Origin: Microterricola viridarii
Lineage (GTDB): Bacteria; Actinomycetota; Actinomycetes; Actinomycetales; Microbacteriaceae
Assembly (NCBI RefSeq): GCF_900104895.1
Contig: NZ_LT629742.1
Location: 1,426,001 to 1,490,000, forward strand
Length of the DNA stretch: 64,000 nt
Direction of reading: 5' to 3'
Shown: piece by piece, positions 29,720 through 37,003 of the stretch
Layout: each line of letters opens with the position of its first letter
Position numbering within the stretch: the first letter of the stretch is position 1
The notes under the pieces: generated by a model
Seen by the model: the letters and a program-made list of their open reading frames with translations, nothing else
What the model was told of the DNA's origin: nothing
Databases searched by the model: none
Position numbers and translations under genes: made by a program

Positions 29720-30481
29720 ATGCTCATCCTGCTCCCGCCCTCTGAGACCAAGCGCGACGGGGGAGACGGTGCCCCGCTCGACCTCGCTGGGCTGGCCTTC
29801 GCGCCGCTCGCCCCGGTGCGGCGCGAGCTTGTGGACGCGCTGCAGGAGCTGGCGGCCGACACCGAGGCCTCTGTTGCGGCGCTGAAGCTCGGCCGCACCC
29901 AGCTGTTCGAAGTGGAGCGGAACCGCCGGCTGACGTCCGCCGGCACCATGCCCGTGATCGACCGCTACACCGGCGTGCTCTACGACGCCCTCGACTCGGC
30001 CACGCTCACGCCCGGGGCGCGCGCCTACGCGCACAGCCACCTGGTGGTGCACTCGGCGCTGCTCGGCCCCGTCGCGGCCCTGGACGGCGTCCCGGCCTAC
30101 CGGATGTCACACGACTCCAAGCTGCCGGCCCTCTCGCTGAAGAAGCACTGGGGCAGCACCATCGCCGAGCAGCTGGCGCCGCTGCCGGGCGTGCTGCTGG
30201 ACCTCCGCTCCGAGGCTTACACGGCACTCGGCCCACTGCCCGTCCGCGAGGGCGCCGCCTACCTGCGCGTGCTCAGCGCGGGCGCCGACGGCCAGAAGAA
30301 GGCCCTGAACCACTTCAACAAGAAGTCGAAGGGCGAGTTCACCCGCGCCCTGCTCGAGGCGGGCATCGACTTCGGCAGCATCGACGAGCTGCTCAGCTGG
30401 GCACCGAGCGCCGGGCTGACGCTGCAGCGGCACAAAGCCGCCACCGCAGGCAAGCCCGAGGAGCTCGCGCTCATCGTGTAG
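29720..30481 (+). CDS. yaaA: YaaA-family peroxide stress protein (UPF0246/DUF328)
   Basis: A 253-residue cytoplasmic protein beginning MLILLPPSETKRDGG, the hallmark of the YaaA family. RYTGVLYDAL and the lysine-rich HFNKKSKGEFTRALLEAG are further family motifs. In E. coli YaaA binds DNA and lowers free iron under peroxide stress. It is monocistronic, between the ATP synthase terminator and convergent tag. Confidence 0.85.
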   Translation: MLILLPPSETKRDGGDGAPLDLAGLAFAPLAPVRRELVDALQELAADTEASVAALKLGRTQLFEVERNRRLTSAGTMPVIDRYTGVLYDALDSATLTPGARAYAHSHLVVHSALLGPVAALDGVPAYRMSHDSKLPALSLKKHWGSTIAEQLAPLPGVLLDLRSEAYTALGPLPVREGAAYLRVLSAGADGQKKALNHFNKKSKGEFTRALLEAGIDFGSIDELLSWAPSAGLTLQRHKAATAGKPEELALIV

Positions 30482-30513
30482 CGCCCTGCCGCTGCTGCCC
30501 CAAGTCGCCGCCG

Positions 30514-30570
30514 CGCAGTTTCGCCGCCGGCGCGCAGTTTCCCCGCCTCGCAGTTTCGCCGCCGCGCGGC
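30514..30570. repeat. imperfect triplicate of CGCAGTTTCGCCGCC
   Basis: CGCAGTTT recurs at 30514, 30533 and 30549, each followed by a C/G-rich CGCCGCC-like tail, in the gap between the convergent yaaA and tag genes. Spacing (19 and 16) is irregular. Confidence 0.5.
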
Positions 30571-30596
30571 AGTGCAGCCGCAGGTCGCGGGCGTGC

Positions 30597-31166
30597 TCAG
30601 GCGGCGCGGTGGCAGCCGACGACGTGGTCGTCGACGAGGCCGGCCGACTGCATCAGCGCGTACATCGTCGTCGGGCCGACGAAGCCGTAGCCGCGGGCAC
30701 GGAGCGCCTTGCTGAGCGCCACGGACTCCGGCGTCGTGCCTGGCACCTGTTGCAGCGTCTCCGGCCGCGGCCCGGCATCCGGGGCGAAGCTCCAGATGAG
30801 TTCGCTCAGGCCGTCGGTGCCGAGCTCCTGGGTGATGCGCGCGTTCTTGATCGCGGACGTGACCTTGCCACGGTGCCGGATGATGCCCGCATTGCCGAGC
30901 AGCCGCTCGACGTCCTCGTCGCCCATTGCCGCGACCGCGTCGACGTCGAAGCCGTGGAACGCCTCACGGAACGCGGGGCGCTTGCGCAGGATCGTGATCC
31001 AGGACAGGCCGGCCTGGAAGCCCTCCAGGCAGACTTTCTCGAACAGCGCACGGCCGTCGCGGAGCGGCCGGCCCCACTCCTCGTCGTGGTAGCGGCGGTA
31101 CTCGTCGTCGTCGCCGACCCAGGCGCAGCGGGCCAGACCGTCGCCCGCGACCAGGACCGCGCTCAC
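30597..31166 (-). CDS. tag: DNA-3-methyladenine glycosylase I
   Basis: A 189-residue base-excision enzyme that removes 3-methyladenine. ARCAWVGDDDEYRRYHDEEW is the family signature, with the zinc cysteine. FQAGLSWITILRKRPAFREA and the C-terminal VGCHRA supply further zinc and base-pocket residues. Its start overlaps the end of ogt by four bases, so the two alkylation-repair genes form one unit. Confidence 0.92.
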   Translation of the reverse strand: MSAVLVAGDGLARCAWVGDDDEYRRYHDEEWGRPLRDGRALFEKVCLEGFQAGLSWITILRKRPAFREAFHGFDVDAVAAMGDEDVERLLGNAGIIRHRGKVTSAIKNARITQELGTDGLSELIWSFAPDAGPRPETLQQVPGTTPESVALSKALRARGYGFVGPTTMYALMQSAGLVDDHVVGCHRAA

Positions 31167-31717
31167 AGGGCGTAGTCCAGCTCGAGCTCGGTGTGCGGCG
31201 CGGGCGGGGGAGCGGGCACCCTGTTGGTCTTGTGCTCAATGCCCTCGTGGTCGAGCAGCCAGACCTTGGTCGGGATGCCGTCGCCGCCGCTGTACCCGGT
31301 GATGCGCTTGTCGCCGGCGAGCACGCGGTGGCACGGCACGATCAGCGGGATCGGGTTCGCCCCGACGGCGCCGCCGATGGCGCGCGCGGAGCCCGGCTTG
31401 CCGACCTCGACGCCGAGCTCGCCGTAGGAGAGGAACTCGCCCCAGCCGATCGTGCCGAGACGCCGCCACACGCTCAGCTGGAACTCGGTGCCGTGCAGCG
31501 CGATGGGCAGCTCGAAGCTGTGCCGCTCGCCGGCGAAGTACTCGGCCAGCTGACGGGCGGCCTCCTCGAGGATGACGTCGCGGCGCTCCGGCTCGTGCTC
31601 GAGCGGGACGTGGCCCTGGCGCGCAATGCTGAGGGAGGTGACGTGCTCACCGTCGCCGGTGAGTTCGAGCAGCCCGATCGGGCTCTCGGTTCTGAGGATG
31701 TAGTCGTTCGCGCTCAT
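31163..31717 (-). CDS. ogt: methylated-DNA-protein-cysteine methyltransferase
   Basis: A 184-residue suicide enzyme that removes alkyl groups from O6-alkylguanine. The acceptor cysteine is C129 in IPLIVPCHRVLAGD. The helix-turn-helix segment FLSYGELGVEVGKPGSARAI and the trailing GYSGGDGIPTKVWLLDHEG are standard. A Pro-rich tail follows. It lies upstream of and overlapping tag. Confidence 0.93.
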   Translation of the reverse strand: MSANDYILRTESPIGLLELTGDGEHVTSLSIARQGHVPLEHEPERRDVILEEAARQLAEYFAGERHSFELPIALHGTEFQLSVWRRLGTIGWGEFLSYGELGVEVGKPGSARAIGGAVGANPIPLIVPCHRVLAGDKRITGYSGGDGIPTKVWLLDHEGIEHKTNRVPAPPPAPHTELELDYAL

Positions 31718-31769
31718 GCTTCGACTGTAACCGGGCCGCCCGAGCGTCGCTGGCGAGAATCGGACATCT

Positions 31770-31806
31770 GTGCAGAACGTTGTCGGCCGCGCGGGCTGTG
31801 CACAAC
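31770..31806 (-). repeat. 37-bp paired-nonamer element, copy 1
   Basis: Read on the minus strand, GTTGTGCAC (31806-31798) and GTTCTGCAC (31778-31770) lie in direct repeat with a 28-bp pitch. The same arrangement occurs at 49692-49728 and 58900-58936. It sits between the SDR stop and the ogt start. Confidence 0.65.
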
Positions 31807-31822
31807 AGGCAGCGCGCCGCGG

Positions 31823-32719
31823 TTAGCCCAGGCTGAGCCCTCCGTCGGTCTTGAGCACCTGGCCCACGACCCAGACGCCGCTGTCAGTGCACAGCCAGCC
31901 GATCAGCCGGGCGGCGTCGGCGGGTGCGCCGAACCGGCCGAACGGGGTGGCCTGCACCCATGCCGATACCGCCTCGAGCGGGCGGTCGGCGGTCTCGGCA
32001 TCGAGGTAACCAGTGTTGACCGGCCCGGGGTCGATCGTGTTGAGGACGATTCCGAGGTCGAGCAGCTCGGCCGCCACCGTCGCGGTCACCCCGGCCAGTG
32101 CCGCCTTGCTCGCCGCATAGGCGACCTCGCCGCGCATCGGGCCGTCTCCCTGCCCCGACGTCATCCAGATCACCCGGCCGGCCTGCCGCTCGTCGACGGC
32201 GGCGCGCTCGGCCCTGCGGGTGCCGGGAGCGGCGGGCGCGGTGGTGCCTGGAGCGGGCGCCGCGGCGCGCAGACGGGCGAACCGTTGGGTGAGCAGGATC
32301 GTCGAGCGGGTGTTCACCTGCCAGAAGCTGTCGAGCCGGTCGGCCGTCATGTCGAGGATCGAGCCGTCCCCGCCGCTCTGCGCGTGGTTGCAGATGAGGA
32401 TGTCGAGCCGCCCCGTCAGGGCGGAGGCGGCGTCCACCAGCGCCTCAACCGCTGCGACGTCACGCAGGTCCGCGCTGAGATCGCCGGACACTGCGCCGGG
32501 GCGAAGGCTTCCGCGCAGCCCGGCGCGCACGGCTTCGAGATCATCGCTGCCCCAGGGGAGCGCGGCATCGTGCGGTGCGAAGTGCTGGATGAAGACGCTC
32601 GCGCCGAGCCCGGCGAGGTGCGTGGCGATCGCATACCCGATTCCTCGGCGGCGCGAGACGCCGGTGACGAGCGCGGTCTTCCCGTGCAACGGCAGGGCGG
32701 GGTCGGAATCGTGCGTCAT
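31823..32719 (-). CDS. short-chain dehydrogenase/reductase
   Basis: A 298-residue SDR enzyme. The cofactor motif is TALVTGVSRRRGIGYAIA, an extended variant of TGxxxGIG with extra arginines that could favour NADPH. The catalytic residues lie in MTSGQGDG and YAASK, and DPGPVNTGYLD follows. An Ala/Pro/Arg-rich insertion of about 25 residues sits before the active-site strand. The ATG at 32719 has AAGGAC upstream. A TTG at 32743 lies just behind a TAGGAT box and would be a leaderless alternative adding eight residues. Substrate unknown. Confidence 0.85.
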   Translation of the reverse strand: MTHDSDPALPLHGKTALVTGVSRRRGIGYAIATHLAGLGASVFIQHFAPHDAALPWGSDDLEAVRAGLRGSLRPGAVSGDLSADLRDVAAVEALVDAASALTGRLDILICNHAQSGGDGSILDMTADRLDSFWQVNTRSTILLTQRFARLRAAAPAPGTTAPAAPGTRRAERAAVDERQAGRVIWMTSGQGDGPMRGEVAYAASKAALAGVTATVAAELLDLGIVLNTIDPGPVNTGYLDAETADRPLEAVSAWVQATPFGRFGAPADAARLIGWLCTDSGVWVVGQVLKTDGGLSLG

Positions 32720-32789
32720 GGCGTCCTTGTCTCGACGAAGCAAGCCCCGATCCTAGCAACACTCGCCAGCGGCATCCGTGCGAGATCCC

Positions 32790-32818
32790 TAGACCAACGG
32801 GCCGGCCAGATGTATCAT
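32790..32818 (+). promoter_or_regulatory. candidate promoter of the membrane protein/GntR operon
   Basis: TAGACC (32790-32795) and TATCAT (32813-32818) are separated by 17 bp and resemble -35 and -10 boxes. The -10 box lies inside the palindrome at 32810-32831. Confidence 0.5.
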
Positions 32819-32831
32819 TTCGCTGATACAT
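32810..32831. promoter_or_regulatory. palindromic operator for the GntR/YtrA-like regulator
   Basis: ATGTATCA and TGATACAT are perfect 8-bp inverted arms around a six-base spacer. The site overlaps the predicted -10 box and lies 31 bp before the start of the operon encoding a GntR repressor. Autoregulation is inference. Confidence 0.75.
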
Positions 32832-32862
32832 TCAGCGCGCGGTGAGGCCGAGGGGGAGCCGT

Positions 32863-33876
32863 ATGAGCATGTTCCAGTTCGTGTTGCTGTACGAGTACGT
32901 GAACACGGCGACAACGGTCATCGTGCCGCTGGGCATCGCACTGCACTACTGGCGCCGCGCGGAAGCCCGCGGCATCGCCGGGCCCCAGCTGCTGCGTGCC
33001 CGATTCGCCAGCGTCCTCCTCTGCGCGGCCATCCTGCTGAGTGCCCCCGGCGGGCTGCTGCCGCACAGGGGCAACGGCCGCTGGGACGACTTCCTGACCG
33101 CGCTGGTCGTCGCCACCCTCTGCATCGCGCTTCTGCTGCCGCGCCGGAGGCGCCCGAGCGCACCCGGCGAGCCCGAAACCGTGGTGCACCTGGACCTGCA
33201 GCCCCGCTCCATCCGCAGCTTCACCCGCCCCTGGTGGCTCGCGGCGTGGGGCGCGTGCGCCGCCCTGTTGACGGCGGCCGTCGTCAGCGCCGGGCTGCTC
33301 TCCAGCCCGGACGGCGAGGGGCGCTACACACTGCTCGTCGTGCCCATCGGCACGAACGGATACAGCGGCGGCAGCAGCTTCGTCGGCTGGTACTTCGGCG
33401 TCCCGATCCTCTGGGCCGCGCTCGCGCTCTGCGCGCTCACCTGGCTGGCACTCGCGGCCGTGGCCCGCCCGCGGCTCGGCCAGCGGGGCCTCAGCGTGCA
33501 GGCGGATGCCGCGGCACGGCGGAGCAGGATGCGCACGATTCTCGCCTTCAGCAGCGGGGCGCTGCTCGTCACGCTCGCGATGGTGCTGTCCTCGCTCGGC
33601 GGGGCCGCCCAGCTGATGGTCTCGTTCCCGGCCGGCGACGCCGGCCTCGTCTCGGTCGGCACCCCGATCGCCGCCCTGGGGGTGCCGCTGACGGTGGCGA
33701 GCTTCGTCGTCCGCGGTCTCGGCATCGCCCTCGTGCTGCTTCCCCTCTTCTCGCGGCGGGCGCCCACGGCCCATGCCCGCCCGGTCGGCGCACCCCGTTC
33801 CGGCACCGGGGCGGAGAACGGGAGCCGGGCCGGCGTCCACGCGCCGGGGTCGGCGCCCACCCGGCAGTCGGCATGA
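32863..33876 (+). CDS. multi-pass membrane protein coupled to a GntR regulator
   Basis: A 337-residue protein from the ATG at 32863 (GAGGGGGAG upstream). Hydrophobic segments are at about 8-27, 48-63, 73-92, 124-146, 175-200, 225-250 and 270-295, with a basic, Pro/Gly-rich tail. VPIGTNGYSGGSSFVGWYFGV, shown here in part, lies outside the membrane or in a loop. No family is recognised; DUF1648-type proteins often partner with YtrA regulators, but the sequence does not obviously match. Its stop overlaps the GntR start (ATGA), so the two are obligately linked. Confidence 0.7.
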   Translation: MSMFQFVLLYEYVNTATTVIVPLGIALHYWRRAEARGIAGPQLLRARFASVLLCAAILLSAPGGLLPHRGNGRWDDFLTALVVATLCIALLLPRRRRPSAPGEPETVVHLDLQPRSIRSFTRPWWLAAWGACAALLTAAVVSAGLLSSPDGEGRYTLLVVPIGTNGYSGGSSFVGWYFGVPILWAALALCALTWLALAAVARPRLGQRGLSVQADAAARRSRMRTILAFSSGALLVTLAMVLSSLGGAAQLMVSFPAGDAGLVSVGTPIAALGVPLTVASFVVRGLGIALVLLPLFSRRAPTAHARPVGAPRSGTGAENGSRAGVHAPGSAPTRQSA

Positions 33877-34229
33877 GCGAGATCAGCATGGGCGCCCTCG
33901 GCCTGCCCTCCGAGCAGATCGCCGGGCAGCTGCGCGCCCGCATCCTCTCCGGCGGGATCGCGGCGGGGGAGCGGGTGCCGCCCGTGCGGCAGCTGGCGCG
34001 CGACCTCGGCGTCGCCACCGGCACCGTCCAGAAGGCGTACAAGCAGCTCGAGAGCGAGGGCCTGCTGGTCTCACGGGCCGGCGGCGGCACCCGGGTGAGC
34101 GCGGCGATCACCGCCCCGCCGGTCGAGGTGTTGAAGGCGGCCCGCTCGCTCGCCGAGCTGGCCAGCGGCCGGGGCCTCAGCCTGGACGAGGCGCTGGCGG
34201 CCGTGCGCGCCTCCTGGCCGGCCGACTGA
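33873..34229 (+). CDS. GntR-family regulator, YtrA-like
   Basis: A 118-residue repressor with an N-terminal winged helix: LPSEQIAGQLRARILSGGIA, VPPVRQLARDLGVATGTVQK (recognition helix) and YKQLESEGLLVSRAGGGTRV. There is no large effector domain, only a short helical tail, which defines the YtrA-like subgroup. Such regulators usually control membrane transport or stress genes in their own operon. The 22-bp palindrome upstream of the partner gene is the likely binding site. Confidence 0.88.
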   Translation: MSEISMGALGLPSEQIAGQLRARILSGGIAAGERVPPVRQLARDLGVATGTVQKAYKQLESEGLLVSRAGGGTRVSAAITAPPVEVLKAARSLAELASGRGLSLDEALAAVRASWPAD

Positions 34230-34236
34230 CGTCGCC

Positions 34237-34275
34237 GTGCGCGCTGCCGTGTTACCCCCGGTGTAGCGCGCGCAC
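34237..34275 (+). terminator. weak hairpin after the GntR gene
   Basis: GTGCGCGCT (34237-34245) can pair with AGCGCGCGCAC (34265-34275) if two bases bulge. There is no T-run, so it may not terminate. Confidence 0.3.
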
Positions 34276-34306
34276 GCCGTGACGCGCTCCGCCCCGGCAT
34301 CCGCAA

Positions 34307-34312
34307 TAGGCT
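34307..34312 (+). promoter_or_regulatory. -10 element of the aldo/keto reductase gene (leaderless)
   Basis: TAGGCT ends seven bases before the ATG at 34320. Confidence 0.4.
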
Positions 34313-34319
34313 GGCAGGC

Positions 34320-35288
34320 ATGGCTCAGATCGAATACCGCACCCTCGGCAAGTCCGGCCTCCTCGTCTCGACGGTGGGGCTCGGCTGCAACAACTTCGGC
34401 CGCACCGGCACGCTGACCGAGACCCAGCAGGGCACGGATGCCGTCATCTCCGCCGCGATCGACGCCGGCGTGACCCTGCTCGACACCGCCGACATCTACG
34501 GCGCCGAGTACGGCCTGAGCGAGAGCCTGATGGGCAACGCGCTGCGCGGGCGCCGCGAACAGGTCGTGCTGGCCACCAAGTTCGGCCACGCCGACTACGC
34601 CAGCCCGATCAGCAACTGGGGCGCCAAGGGCTCACGGCGCTACATCCGACTCGCCGTCGAGGGCTCGCTGCGCCGCCTGCAGACCGACTGGATCGACCTC
34701 TACCAGCTGCACACGCCCGACCCGCACACCCCGATCGAGGAGACGCTCTCCACCCTGGACGACCTGATCAGCGAGGGCAAGATCCGCTACATCGGGCACT
34801 CCAACTTCGCCGGCTGGCAGATCGCGGATGCCGAGTACACGGCCGCGCTGGGCTCCCACCCGCGCTTCATCTCGGCGCAGAACGAGTACAACCTGATCGC
34901 CCGAGGCGCCGAGGCGGAGGTGCTGCCGGCCGTCAACGCCTACGGGCTCGGCTTCCTGCCCTGGTTCCCGCTCTACAACGGCCTGTTCACCGGCAAGTTC
35001 AGCCGCGACGCCGGCCCGGCCGACAGCCGCATCATGCGCACGCGCAAGCACCTCGTCGACACCGCCCCGTGGGACGCGATGGAGGCCTACGCCGCCTTCT
35101 GCGCCGAGCGCGGCGTCACCATGCTGGCCGCCACCTTCGCCTGGCTTCTCGCCCAGCCGGGCCTGGCCAGCGTCATCGCCGGCGCCACCAAGCCGGAGCA
35201 GATCCGGCAGAACGTGGCCGAGGCCACCGCCTGGAGGCCGAGCGCGGACGAGGTCGCCGAGATCGGCGCCTTCTTCGCGACCGCCTAG
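34320..35288 (+). CDS. aldo/keto reductase
   Basis: A 322-residue NADPH-dependent TIM-barrel oxidoreductase. The catalytic tetrad is visible: D and Y in LLDTADIYGAEYGLSE, K in VVLATKFGH and H in DLYQLHTPDP. The C-terminal VIAGATKPEQIRQNVAEA binds the NADPH phosphate. It resembles the YghZ/AKR11-like group. Substrate unknown. The gene stands alone and ends at a bidirectional terminator. Confidence 0.9.
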   Translation: MAQIEYRTLGKSGLLVSTVGLGCNNFGRTGTLTETQQGTDAVISAAIDAGVTLLDTADIYGAEYGLSESLMGNALRGRREQVVLATKFGHADYASPISNWGAKGSRRYIRLAVEGSLRRLQTDWIDLYQLHTPDPHTPIEETLSTLDDLISEGKIRYIGHSNFAGWQIADAEYTAALGSHPRFISAQNEYNLIARGAEAEVLPAVNAYGLGFLPWFPLYNGLFTGKFSRDAGPADSRIMRTRKHLVDTAPWDAMEAYAAFCAERGVTMLAATFAWLLAQPGLASVIAGATKPEQIRQNVAEATAWRPSADEVAEIGAFFATA

Positions 35289-35394
35289 CGGCATCCGGAC
35301 GGGCACAGCCCGCGGCCGCCCACGGCCCACAGCCCACAGCCCGCCGCCGCCGACGGCGCGAAGCCTGAACTGCGCCGCTCGCGGCACGCAGAAA

Positions 35395-35430
35395 GTCCCG
35401 CGGCCCCCGATATACCGGGGGCCGCGGGAC
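35395..35430. terminator. bidirectional terminator
   Basis: A perfect 15-bp stem (GTCCCGCGGCCCCCG, 35395-35409, with 35416-35430) has a six-base loop and is flanked by AAA and TTT. It serves the convergent reductase and kinase genes. Confidence 0.85.
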
Positions 35431-35476
35431 CTTTCCGGGGCCGCGAGACGCGCGGGGCGGGGGCCCGGCCGCCGCC

Positions 35477-37003
35477 CTAGACCGGCGCCTGCCCGGCCCG
35501 CGCCGCGGAGCGCTGCAGCGCCGCGAGGGCGTGCGCGGTGTCGCGGGTGGCCGGGTACAGCTCGAGGTAGTGCCGGTACAACTCGTCGTAGACGGCGCGG
35601 TTGGCCGGGTTCGGGTGCAGCTCCACGCCGGAACCGTTCCAGCCGGCGGTCTCTGCCCCCTCCAGCAGGCCGGCCGCGAGCCGCGCCGAGCCGAGGCTGG
35701 CGCCGATCGTGTCGGCAGGCAGCTGCTGCACCAGCCCGGTGACGTCGGAGACGATCTGCGGCCAGAGCGTGCTCTGCGTCCCGCCGCCCACGGCGACGAT
35801 GCGCTCGATCACGGCCCCGGCCGCCCGCATCTCCTCGACGTTGTGCCGGATGCCGAACGCCGTCGCCTCGAGGGCGGCGCGGTAGAGGGCGCCGCGCCCG
35901 TGCTCGAGTGTGAGCCCCAGCACCATGCCGCGCGCGTCGGGGTCGGCCAGCGGCGTGCGCTCGCCGGCGAAGTACGGCAGCATCAGCAGCCCGCGGCTGC
36001 CTGCGGGCTCGGCCGCGGCCTCCGCGACGAGCTCCGCGTATCCTGGGTCGCCGAAGAGGCCCCGCAGCCAGGCCGTGATGGCCCCGGACGTCGCCATGCC
36101 GGCCGCGAAGTTCCACGTTCCGGGCTCGACGCCGACCGTTCCCCAGAGCGCCGGGTGGGTGACCCGGCTCGGCGAGGTGTTGATGAGGAAGAGCGTCGTC
36201 CCGTACATGAGCATGAGGTCGCCGGGGTGGTGGGCGTCGACGCTGATCGACTCCGTCCACGCGTCGATGGTGCCGACGGTCACGGGCGTGCCGGCCGGCA
36301 GCCCGGTGGCGGCGGCCGCGGCATCCGTGATGGTGCCCGCCTGCTCGCCCGGCCAGGCCAGCCGCGGCGGCTCGATCGGGCCGAGCAGCTCCGCGCTCCA
36401 CGGCGCGTGCCAGTCGAGCGCCTCGGTGTCATAGAGCGGAGTGCACTGGCTGGCGGAGTGGTGGTCGAGGGTGTACTCGCCGCTCAACTGCCAGACCAGC
36501 CACGAGGCGGGCATGAAGAACCGTCGGGCGGCCGCCCACACCTCGGGCTCGTTGTCGGCGACCCACGCGAGTTTGGGCCCGACGGCCTGGCTGGAGAGCG
36601 CCGAACCACAGCGCTCAATGATGGCCTCGCGCCCGAAGCGGGCGTTCAGCCGCTCGATCTGATCTCCGGCCCTGGTATCGACGCCGTAGAGGATCGCCGG
36701 GCGCAGCGGGGTGCCCGCTGCGTCGGCGAGCAGCAGGCACGGTCCCATGCCGCTGACCCCGACCGAGGCGATCGGGCGCCCGGCCACCGCGGCGGCGGCG
36801 GTCAGCTCCGCGGCGATCTCGACGAACTCCTGCCACCAGAGCGCGCCGTCCATCTCGACCTGGCCGGGCAGGGGCCGCGACACCGCGTGCTCGCGCACGA
36901 CGGTGCACAGCACCTGCCCGTCGGGGTCGACCAGCACCCCCTTGCTGCTCGACGTGCCGACATCGACGCCGATGACGAGCCCTCCGGGGCGCTGCGCGGT
37001 CAT
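35477..37003 (-). CDS. FGGY-family carbohydrate kinase
   Basis: A 508-residue sugar kinase of the hexokinase/actin fold. The phosphate-1 motif is VIGVDVGTSSSKGVLVD. GVSGMGPCLLLAD, VGTIDAWTESI and the C-terminal adenosine motif VAVGGGTQSTLWPQIVSDV follow. It is nearest in pattern to xylulokinase-like FGGY enzymes, but FGGY substrates cannot be read from sequence alone. The ATG immediately follows the stop of the isomerase-like gene (no spacing), so the enzymes probably act in sequence: isomerise the sugar, then phosphorylate the ketose. Confidence 0.88.
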   Translation of the reverse strand: MTAQRPGGLVIGVDVGTSSSKGVLVDPDGQVLCTVVREHAVSRPLPGQVEMDGALWWQEFVEIAAELTAAAAVAGRPIASVGVSGMGPCLLLADAAGTPLRPAILYGVDTRAGDQIERLNARFGREAIIERCGSALSSQAVGPKLAWVADNEPEVWAAARRFFMPASWLVWQLSGEYTLDHHSASQCTPLYDTEALDWHAPWSAELLGPIEPPRLAWPGEQAGTITDAAAAATGLPAGTPVTVGTIDAWTESISVDAHHPGDLMLMYGTTLFLINTSPSRVTHPALWGTVGVEPGTWNFAAGMATSGAITAWLRGLFGDPGYAELVAEAAAEPAGSRGLLMLPYFAGERTPLADPDARGMVLGLTLEHGRGALYRAALEATAFGIRHNVEEMRAAGAVIERIVAVGGGTQSTLWPQIVSDVTGLVQQLPADTIGASLGSARLAAGLLEGAETAGWNGSGVELHPNPANRAVYDELYRHYLELYPATRDTAHALAALQRSAARAGQAPV

